DNA of 64,000 nt, taken from positions 20,743,763-20,807,762 of the forward strand of contig JARDYH010000007.1 of the NCBI GenBank assembly GCA_029215795.1. The letters are read 5' to 3'. Shown in pieces: positions 56,560-64,000 of the stretch. Each line of letters opens with the position of its first letter. Position 1 is the first letter of the stretch. The notes beneath the pieces were generated by a model, which saw only the letters and a program-made list of their open reading frames with translations, made no database searches and was not told the origin of the DNA. The stretch is from Anniella stebbinsi (lineage: Eukaryota; Chordata; Lepidosauria; Squamata; Anniellidae). The position numbers were made by a program, and so were the translations under genes.

Positions 56560-57719
56560 TTCAACATCTCTAGTCTTAAGTACCTGAAGATCCATTGTTG
56601 ATATGTATGTATGTGGTTTTTTTCCTTTTAAATGATTTTCTGTGCCTATTCATTCCATTCTTAATGCTTAATACCCTGCTGCCATAAAACCGGTGATAAA
56701 CAAAGTGGGGAGAGGGGTGAAGACAGGCAAAATGAACCACAAGACCTGCTCGGGCTGGAACTTCCCTGCCTCCATGGCCGTCTACAATCAAGTACCTTTA
56801 GGAAGGATTCTAGGAGAGGGACGGAGGCAGATAAGGAATTAAACCAGACATCTTCTTCTGCTCTTGCTAGATGCTCCATGTCCCAGGGACATCTTCTATG
56901 GGGGGGGGGGGGGTGAGCATATGAAGTACCCCACTACACACAGTGGAGATCAAAGTGGTATATATGTGGGGAAAGTCTTCTTCCTTGATTCTGCAGCATG
57001 GACAAACTACTCGTAATTAACACAAACTCCGAGAATTCTAAAGAAACATATAAAATATCCAAGCTCCCAATGTACTTAGACTGATTTTGGGGTGGTGGTG
57101 GTGTTTAGAAGAACGTTACAAGTGACCTGCAACCAAAATTGAAATTTTGCTCAGTACAGATGGTGCTGCCAAGAAATATATGTGAGCCCAAAAGGAGGTA
57201 CATGACTTATTAATATTGTTCCTTTAACATTTAGATTTTTATGAGGACATCAAGACATTTCAATAGAACTCATATAAAAGTTTTACCTCTGGCATATTAC
57301 AGAATCCTGAATGTAACTGGCTGACATCAAACACTGAAGAAAGGCACTAATCTGCGTATTAAGTGGGCTAGATCATCAACCAGTATAAACCAGAATAAAA
57401 ATGTTCATATGTTGGAAAAATAAAATGCCAGTATCGTATGTACTGCTGAGCAATATGTGAGTAGTATCCCTGATTTAACTAACTATGACTGAGGCTGGAA
57501 ATGTACTTTGCAAGTCAAGGAGGCAAGACAATAAACAGCCAACACCAGTATATGGACTGAAAATCTGGAAATTAAATTAAATTTGTTCTGGAAAGGGGAA
57601 TCCCTGGGTAACTATTCCAATATGCTGGCACTAGTCAGGCAATGTAATTGGGAGAAACATTATTTGCCTGCTAGACACCGATTATAGAATTGGCATGCCT
57701 CAGTATTTCCCTATTTGAG
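56560..57719. other. Unannotated DNA
   Basis: A G run of about 14 lies at 56900-56913. Frames at 56576-56879 have no domain. No repeat recognised. Confidence 0.4.
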
Positions 57720-58160
57720 GAAAGGGGGGACATCCCCCCTCACATTCCCTTGCAAAACCCTCAGCAGGAGGTCTGTCACCACCAACGATGCCTCAGGATT
57801 ATCACCATCCCTATCCAGACAAACATGGCCAACCAAAACCAGCCTACCTAAGGGAATGTGACCAATTGAACTGAAAAGAAACACACCAAATCAACCTAAA
57901 ATGTCCCACCATACTTTGAAGCAGTGTGAAGCAGGCAAAAAGACACACTGCAAAGCCAAATGGACCATGTGCCCCAAAATTCCTGCTCTGCCCTCAAAAG
58001 AGAGGCCTGCTGAACCTCCACACTGCATACAGGGAGGGAGGAAGCCATGCTTCAAAGAAGCTGGGAAAAGATGCTTTGAAGGCTAATATCACCCTGCAAG
58101 CTCCTCCTCCGGCTAGTATCGCCACTAAGCCCCACCAGTGCTGGGGCTTAAGATGTGTCT
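57720..58160 (-). mobile_element. Possible tyrosine-recombinase retroelement family fragment
   Basis: Shares GAAGCAGGCAAAAAGA, CAAAGCCAAATGGACCATG and ACAGGGAGGGAGGAAGCC with 54440-54870, and CACCATCCCTATCCAGAC with 22018-22038. It is separated from the coding copy by about 690 bp. It could be a non-autonomous copy or a continuation of the same element. Confidence 0.4.
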
Positions 58161-58846
58161 CCTCATTTCCCTCCTTCACCTACAACCCCCTCCCCTACAC
58201 ATCATGGCCAGGGCATCACACACCCCTCCATCCTTGGATGACATGAGGCCTGACTTCTCAAATTCTCCAAGGGTTGTGTGACTCCTACTGGTGCCAATGA
58301 AATCAGTGCACATTGCCATGCAAGCACAACAGGGTGGAACTGGGTTTGCCACTGTGAGAAATGTAATCTGGGAAGATATTATTATGATATTGTTATAGCA
58401 AATGAACAATTTTCCTTTGCTAGGGAGATTGCATGTTAATGGCCCGGAATGGCTGACCTCAATGGCAGCTAATGGTTGGGAGATATTCAGAGGTCTTTCT
58501 GGAATACTTGGAAAGTATCCCCTCTCCAAGTGAATGGAGTGAATGATGACTTTATCTCTGTATAAAGTAATACTAGAAACAGTTCTGAGTCCGAGAGACC
58601 CAGAATTAGCTGTGGGCTATACATATCTTGGGGCAAAATTTCTGATAATCTGCTCTGAGATGGCAGAATGCAGCATTTCAGGAGTTTGTGTATGTGTTTG
58701 CCTCTGCCCATGCTCTACTTGAATATTTGCAAATAAACTCAAAACTTAAACAAAAGCCGTAAGTCTCCAGTGCTCTGTCCTCCAAAGTTTTCCACAAACC
58801 GCAAGAGGGTTCCACAAATGGAATGGAATTGTGATTGCGGAATCGG
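58161..58846. other. Unannotated DNA
   Basis: The 117-codon minus frame at 58176-58529 and the 88-codon frame at 58678-58944 have no recognised domain. No repeat identified. Confidence 0.4.
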
Positions 58847-59262
58847 AGTGCAGTAAATAACGAGACGACACAATAAATTGGGTTTAAAATGGGCCACACT
58901 CTATTGATGAATTCGCAGAAGGGGAAACTAGCGGGCATCCTCAATACTTGGTGGCCAACGCCAATCTAAGGATAGGGCGAGTCAAATCGAGGCCAGGGTA
59001 TGGCGTGCAGCTCACGCCACCCACTGCCCCCCCTTTTGGGTAGGGAGGCTTTCCGTGTCACCCCCAGCTCGTGCCTCAAGATGTCCGAGCGGGTGAGGAA
59101 GGTCCGCCCCAAAGGTAACCCTTATCTCACCACCAGGGCCTCAAGACAACTCAGGTGATGAGCCTCAGGCATTACCAGTCACCGCTCGGTGCCTGTGAAT
59201 GCTCACCTCTCCCTTACCAGATGAAGATGCCTGCGCCTAACCGCCACAGGGTGCGACAAGCC
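58847..59262 (-). mobile_element. Tyrosine-recombinase retroelement, 3' non-coding region
   Basis: This lies downstream (on the minus strand) of the SGNH stop codon. It aligns by motif order with 54047-54440: CACAATAAATTGGGTTTAAA, TTGGTGGCCAACGCCA, TAGGGAGGCTTTCCGTGTCA, GGTAACCCTTATCTC, CTCGGTGCCTGTGAATGCTC. Recurrence of this end at another locus supports it as part of a mobile element, not a host gene. Confidence 0.6.
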
Positions 59263-59873
59263 TTATGCTTTGTCGCCAACCCCCCATCTGCGCAGGATCA
59301 GATCCCGCAGACCCCTCTGCAAATCCATCAAAATTACATCATTCCCGAGGTCCGATAGATGAACCCCGTCAGGCCTATAAAGCTCCCTCCGCGCTGGGTA
59401 TATAGCGGGATGATTAACATACCCATCACCCCACACCCGTAAGCTGCGACAAATCTCGCCATTTGCCTTCCTACCGGCCTGATTCAGGGCTCTGGGATCG
59501 CACGGTGCCCTCCACAGGCACCGGGGCACAATTGCGGACCACACAATCACTATCCCAGGCCGCCAGCTCCGAATAATTTGAGAATCGGAGGTCGCCTGCA
59601 GCATCAAGGCCTTGCCCTTCAACATCCCCAAGTCGTTACCTCCCAAATGGAGTAACAACACCTGCGGTGGGGATTGGGCCGCACGCCGCTGCATTAACGT
59701 CGGGATGAGCTGGTCCCACCTCATCCCCCGCCTGCCGGCCCACTGTATGTTGGCCACGCCGCTCAGTCCCAACTGAGTGCCAACTGTGGTACGGGCAGCC
59801 CTCCGTCCGGCCCAGAACACGTAGCTGTGTCCACAGATGAGAACCCGAACTGGGGCTTCCGCCGGGCGGCAAT
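59263..59873 (-). CDS. SGNH-hydrolase domain of a tyrosine-recombinase retrotransposon, intact exon
   Basis: The open frame runs on the minus strand from 59931 to a stop near 59263 (222 codons). The domain itself starts after a likely splice acceptor at 59874-59875, that is from codon 20. Counting from the frame's first Met, it keeps the four SGNH blocks: GHS with the nucleophile-like Ser at 34-36, GRRGMRW at 66-72, GGND at 97-100, and DGVH (Asp188, His191). SGNH esterase-like domains are known as accessory domains in vertebrate DIRS/Ngaro-type retrotransposons, and the fossil recombinase upstream fits that. CpG and GC content are much higher than in the rest of the window. No signal peptide or membrane segment is seen. 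No initiator Met of its own is needed if it is a 3' exon. Whether it is still expressed or active cannot be told from sequence. A host-domesticated gene is possible but less likely. Confidence 0.75.
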
Positions 59874-59890
59874 CTAGAAACAAACAGATT
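59874..59890 (-). promoter_or_regulatory. Likely splice acceptor before the SGNH exon
   Basis: On the minus strand the sequence reads CTGTTTGTTTCTAG directly before the ATTGCCGCCC start of the SGNH segment. This is a pyrimidine-rich tract ending in AG. The older copy at 60541 has TTTGCTTGTG at the equivalent place, so its AG is lost. Confidence 0.55.
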
Positions 59891-59974
59891 ATGGTCAGCC
59901 ACCGTTCTCTTCCCCCCCCCCCAGGGAGCATGCGTCACTTCCCCCCTGAAGGTAGGGCCTGCGTGCACACTGCA

Positions 59975-60185
59975 GCCAGAGGGTCTCCCCTCTCTTCGAG
60001 CAAACCTGGGCTCCAACGCCAGAGGGTCGCACCCTCTCTTCCAGGCGAACCTGGGCTCCAATCTCAGAGGTTCACTCCCTCTCTTCCAGGCGAACCTGGG
60101 CTCCAACGCCAGAGGGTCGCACCCTCTCTTCCAGGCGAACCTGGGCTCCAACGCCAGAGGGTCGCACCCTCTCTTCCGGCAAGCC
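59975..60185 (-). repeat. 45-bp minisatellite, about 4.5 units
   Basis: The repeated unit contains CCTGGGCTCCAACGCCAGAG and GGTCGCACCCTCTCTTCCAG. Because 45 is divisible by 3, the minus frame at 59636-60247 reads it as an in-frame 15-residue repeat (RGCDPLALEPRFAWK-type). One unit has diverged (TCTCAGAGGTTCACTCCC). It lies between the two SGNH modules and upstream of the splice acceptor, so it is probably intronic. Confidence 0.85.
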
Positions 60186-60195
60186 TGGACAGCAA

Positions 60196-60541
60196 TCATG
60201 GCCTCATGATCAGCATGCCGGGCCCGCACTGCCGAATGATTTCCCAATCGGCCGACACTTGTACAAGCAGGGCCTTGCCTCTAAACAAGCCCAGCTGTCC
60301 CCCCTTAATGGAGCATAAGGATTCAAAAAGGGGGGGGGGACTACAGGCATGCAGCTGCATTAAGGTGGGAAGCCCCCACCGCATGCCGCATCTGCCCAAC
60401 CAAAGAATGGATGCACGGTGACTCAACCCAAACTGGGTTCCCGAGCTGGAGGAAGATGCTCGCCAGCCGGCCCAAACGACCATGCTGTATCCGCATGTGC
60501 TCACTCTCACTGGGGTCTGCCTCCTCCAAGTATCCACAAGC
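60196..60541 (-). pseudogene. Second, decayed SGNH-hydrolase module
   Basis: The minus frame at 60196-60570 aligns with the first half to two thirds of the intact module. TPVRVSTCGYSMVVWAGWRA corresponds to APVRVLICGHSYVFWAGRRA, and GTQFGLSHRASILWLGRCGM to GTQLGLSGVANIQWAGRRGM. The GHS motif has become GYS. The GGND block is disrupted (GGQL) and the DGVH end is absent. It stops where the minisatellite begins. It is an inactivated copy of the same domain. Confidence 0.7.
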
Positions 60542-60589
60542 AAACATGGGCATGTCATTGACTCGGACAAACTGACTTCTTCCCCGTAA

Positions 60590-60740
60590 AACTTTCTAAG
60601 GAAGGGCTGTGGAATGCCATCTCCCCCAGCTGATAACTGTGCGGGAGAGAGCCCGCGCTGGCCATCGTAGTTACAGCGCCCATTCGGAAGGAATAAGCCC
60701 CAAGCCCATCAACCAGGAGACCAAAGTGCCCTAAAGCCCG
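60590..60740 (-). pseudogene. Fossil tyrosine-recombinase C-terminal domain
   Basis: The minus strand encodes LGHFGLLVDGLGAYSFRMGA, continuing VTTMASAG and then LGEMAFHSPSLESF. This corresponds to the HSFRIGAAT...LGRW...YR region of DIRS/Ngaro-type tyrosine recombinases. The catalytic Arg (SFR) is kept, but the preceding His is replaced by Tyr, and the region after the LG block is degraded. A stop lies beyond. It lies directly upstream of the SGNH modules, in the order known for these retrotransposons. Confidence 0.65.
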
Positions 60741-63150
60741 CTTTGTCCCCCTAGCCTACACTCGTGAAGCCCTTCCGCATGTGAAGAAGTGATGTCCCAC
60801 ATCCTGACCAAAAGTGCTTCCAATTACCCCTTCAACAAATCGCTGTAGTTCGCATATACAGCCCACAACGAACCAGTGAGATGGGGGGGCACTTCCCAAC
60901 TGGCCTGTGCATACTGGGCATGAGCACGAATAAACTTAAAATGCCCCCAGTAAACAGCTTGCACACTTTTCCATGCGAAGCCGGGTGCTGTAGATGAAGG
61001 GCGGCCCGGCCTGGCAAAAGTTTAAAGTGCCCCAAAGTGTTTAATTAAGCCCCCCTGCAAGCATGGGGGGGATCCAAATGTCCTATTAAGGACAGAAAAT
61101 TCTAATGCTTATGACTGGAAAACAGTTGGCCAGCAGTGGCAGTTCACAGTCATGAGGCCTTGCTCCATTGGATGGTCCCAATCACTGAAGTGCGATAAAG
61201 ACTGCACCATTGGGAGACACAAAGTCTCAATCCAGAAAGGGACATGTCCAATGCACCATCCTTAGCTGATGCCTCCCAGTTGGGCACTCTAACGCCCACA
61301 TAAATAGTAATAAGGCTGTGACGCAGCAGTAGGAAAATACTGACACACAATAGAGCCTCATGGATCATGTGGCTATAGATTCAACGTCGGGTTGGGGGTG
61401 TCTGCCTGAAAGCAATTTGGAAATTCAGGGCTGCCACCTTGCCACATGTCATCAATCTGGATTTTCCCTGATTTATGAATACCGTTATTCTAAGCCTAAA
61501 GCCTCGGGCTGCCAGGGATAACTAGGGCAGCAAAGCCTCACTTGAGGCCATCCCTTGACAGACCCACAGTTCAGATCCCGAGCTGCCCATTTCCATGATC
61601 ATTCTGGCAAAAACCTCTGTAGTAGGGCTGCATCTGCTAATATATTCCCTGCTCCCGGATAATGGCCTAGGCAATCTTAGTGTAGATAGCTTGGCAAATT
61701 CTCCTGTATAATTTGGTATGATCCCGCACCTCCACAGCCCATGACCCGCGAGGCCAGAGCCGAATCCTACCAAAGATAGTTCCAGTTGAAGTTGTCCATG
61801 GAATAAGCCAGTACTGCATTACCTGTTTGTCCCCTGAAGGCAAGAGAGCCCTGCCTATTTAAAATCAAGGGTGACCAAGGATTCCGTCCTGGTTTGCTCA
61901 TGTTAACACAAAAATGTATTCCCATAGTCCCTACCGGGGGCACGTTGCTTGCAAACCTTTACGGCATGTCAACTAAACCAGTCCTTCATATGTGATAGCC
62001 AGCTGTATAAGGGTGGTGTGTGTATGTCTGAACTGCAGCTGTTAACAGAGGCCAATTCTCGAGATTAGAGAATGGCTCTCCTGCAATTAAAGGCCGCAGC
62101 AAAATGGAAAGAACTCCAGGTAAAGTAGGTCTCTCTCCATCCCTTTGGAACATCAAAACACCCAAGCTGAATGCCCATAGATGCGTCTTAGCAACTGTCC
62201 AGTTCGACTGCCATGATGCACACATCACGCTAAAATCCCAGACCCTTGAATGCCTGCCATGTCACATTAGTGAAGCGGGTATAAACCCACGACCTGAGAG
62301 TGAACGTGTTACCCTTATCACAGCCGTCATTTGAGGAGAATTCCTAAGAGCTCCTGCCATATCCCAGCCAGCCAAGAGCTGCACACATCGTGAAAACCTG
62401 CCGTGCAGCTGGCATGGCTAGTTGCAAAACCAATGCCTGTTCTTGTTCAGACAACCCTGTAAAAGTAGGTGATTCCCTGCCATTGGTGTGTAATTTCAAT
62501 GGAATGTGCTGGGTTGGTGTTGGGCATAGTACCTGGGTCATCTGTAGGACATCTGAAGCAAAGGCAAATTAAAACCCGACGAAAGTGTGAGCAACCCCAT
62601 GTACCATATGGAGCCCCGACCTCATGCAAGGGGAGTGGGCCCCTGACCCTTCTCACCATGTTTCAAGAATTACCATGCCTGCACCTGCAAAGAACTAATC
62701 ATGTGGCTCAGATGGGGATGTGAGAATCGCTGTCACAGGGGTCTGCTTCCAACGGGTGTTGTACTGCCCTTGTTGCTGCTGCCTCGGAGGTGGAACTCCC
62801 GGAGGCTCCTACAGCATCCCAGTGGGCTGAAAAAGATGAGAACACATCAGACCACACTTGCCTCTTAGTCTGAAGTAGCTGTCTTTTTCTCATTGCCACA
62901 GCATCAAATCATGCCTGGAACGAAGCAATACTGATTCCTGGGAAATTAGATATGGGCAGCCAATACAGTCTCACATCGCAGCCCAGACAAGGCTCATACC
63001 CACTCAGCTCCAGCTGGAATCCCCAAAATATGTCTCCCAAGTATGCCCTGGGGTCCATTTCTGCAGATCACCAGCTGACTATAAGCCAACAGTGTGATGT
63101 GGCTGCAAAAAAGGCAGATGCTATTCTGGGATGAATTAATATAAATATAG
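60741..63150 (-). mobile_element. Probable degraded body of the tyrosine-recombinase retroelement
   Basis: The GC content stays higher than in the surrounding DNA, and the minus frames are short and broken (for example 61522-61773, 61986-62228, 62344-62541, 62447-62659). I could not identify reverse-transcriptase or RNase H motifs. The link to the element rests on position and composition, so parts may be unrelated. Confidence 0.35.
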
Positions 63151-63182
63151 TTTCTATTTGCAATAAGTACTGGTTCCCCTCT

Positions 63183-63545
63183 ATTCAACACTGGTTAGGC
63201 CTCATCTTGAGTATTGCGTCTGATTCAGGTTATCACACGAAGCAGAGCAATGATCTCTTCACGGTCATCCTAGAATGCAGGATATGGAATAATGGGCTCG
63301 AGTTACAGGAAGCCAGATTCCAGCTGGACATCATAAAAACTTCCTGACTATTGACCAGTACAACAACGGAACCAATGACCTATGGAGGCAGTGGGCTCTC
63401 CCACCCTATAGGCATACAAGAGGCACCGGACAGCCATCTGTCAAGGATGCCCCGAAGCCGATTCCCGCATCAAGCAGGGGGCCGGATTCGGTGGCCCCAA
63501 AGGCCCCTTCCAACTCCACTTCTCAATGGTCCCATGCTTCAATGA
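63183..63545 (+). mobile_element. CR1 LINE 3' region (sense)
   Basis: Motifs in CR1 order: GGTTAGGCCTCATCTTGAGT, TCGAGTTACAGGAAGCCAGA, ATAAAAACTTCCTGAC, AGTGGGCTCTCCCACCCTAT, GACAGCCATCTGTCAAGGAT, AGCAGGGGGCCGGATTCGGT and CCCCTTCCAACTCCACTTCT. The fragment is longer and better preserved than the copy at 12925. 5'-truncated. Confidence 0.8.
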
Positions 63546-63675
63546 TCTCTCCCCCTTGCCCTTTCTCAGTGGGGATAGCTGTATAACACGTAATTTGAGT
63601 GGTGAGTAACCAGAAAATTCCTTACCTCAAAGGCATCCAAGTCACCAACAAGGTGCCCTTATCCCATTAACATAA

Positions 63676-63846
63676 AATATTAGCTTATACCAAGTAAGAC
63701 CATTGAGCCATCCAGCCCAGTATTGCCGATACAGAATGGCAACAGCCCTACCTGAATTTATCCCAGCGCTATGTTGATATGCCAGGGATTCAACCTGGGC
63801 CTTCTGCATGCAAAGCCGGTGCTCTTCCCACTGAGCTACCGTCCCT
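63676..63846 (-). mobile_element. tRNA-Ala-like SINE, minus strand
   Basis: On the minus strand it starts GGGACGGTAGCTCAGTGGGA (A-box), continues AGAGCACCGGCTTTGCATGC (TGC at the anticodon position) and CCAGGTTGAATCCCTGG (B-box). The SINE body follows. It closely resembles a tRNA-Ala(TGC) head but lacks proper acceptor pairing, so it is a SINE and not a tRNA gene. Confidence 0.8.
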
Positions 63847-64000
63847 TCTTCTGATTCAAACAATAGACAGTCACCCGAGACCTTAAGCATGCAAGGCATA
63901 TGCTCCCTCACACCACATTATGCCCCTCCCCACTGGCTCTACTAGCCATAGGCAGGTGAAAGCTTGTGGAAGAGGGGGATTAAAATTCTCCCCCTCCCTC
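63847..64000. other. Unannotated window end
   Basis: No feature recognised in the last 150 bases. Confidence 0.4.

Noticed and set aside
55593..56573. 162- and 133-codon overlapping ORFs
   Set aside because: Same reason: they lie in the third B1 copy and the LINE tail next to it.
59837..60421. 194-codon plus-strand ORF
   Set aside because: It is the antisense of the SGNH region and the 45-bp minisatellite. The minus strand carries the recognisable domain.
63676..63846. Possible tRNA-Ala(TGC) gene on the minus strand
   Set aside because: A- and B-boxes are present, but the acceptor stem does not pair and a SINE body follows, as in the other copies.

Overview
This window looks like non-coding nuclear DNA from a vertebrate, most likely a squamate reptile. 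The evidence is the repeat population: tRNA-derived SINEs that look like Sauria SINEs, tRNA-Ala-like SINEs, many 3'-truncated L2/CR1-superfamily LINEs with AATAAATAA or (ATT)n tails, CR1 in both orientations, one L1 fragment, an LTR, many short palindromic hAT-type elements, and abundant AT-rich microsatellites. I found no recognisable host gene. Nearly all open reading frames are short and fall in repeats or low-complexity DNA. One ORF at 13883-14269 (minus) is the only weak candidate for a host exon. The region reads as an intergenic desert or a very long intron.

Layout. 1-7.9 kb: mostly single-copy AT-rich DNA with two LINE fragments, a GC-rich element end with a small tandem array, and a foldback element. 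7.9-9.5 kb: a minus-strand LINE split by an LTR, which itself contains a foldback element. 10.3-13.8 kb: adjacent SINEs, a LINE end, a palindromic composite, a CR1 3' end and a hAT-type element with perfect 8-bp target duplications. 15.8-19.4 kb: LINE and CR1 fragments and a PIF/Harbinger-like MITE with a 3-bp duplication. 20.8-28.6 kb: dense hAT-type foldback elements, four of family A and one large family B1 copy. 29.5-35.6 kb: a long-inverted-repeat element, an L1 ORF2 end, another family A copy, and a B1 element nested inside a B2 element. 36.6-38.5 kb: LINE and SINE fragments. 38.5-47.3 kb: mostly unique AT-rich DNA with hairpins. 47.3-56.6 kb: SINE, LINEs, a B2 element nested in a family A copy, a palindromic composite, and a B1 element. 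57.7-63.2 kb: GC-richer remains of a tyrosine-recombinase (DIRS/Ngaro-like) retrotransposon on the minus strand. 63.2-64.0 kb: CR1 and SINE.

The most interesting part is 58.8-60.8 kb. On the minus strand a fossil tyrosine-recombinase C-terminus is followed by a decayed SGNH-hydrolase module, a 45-bp minisatellite, and then a second SGNH module that is still open and keeps all its catalytic motifs. This second module is preceded by a good splice acceptor. The other notable theme is a set of hAT-type non-autonomous families whose boundaries are fixed directly by 8-bp target duplications and by nested insertions, so their relative ages can be ordered from this sequence alone. Family names (A, B1, B2, C, D, E) are local labels used only here.
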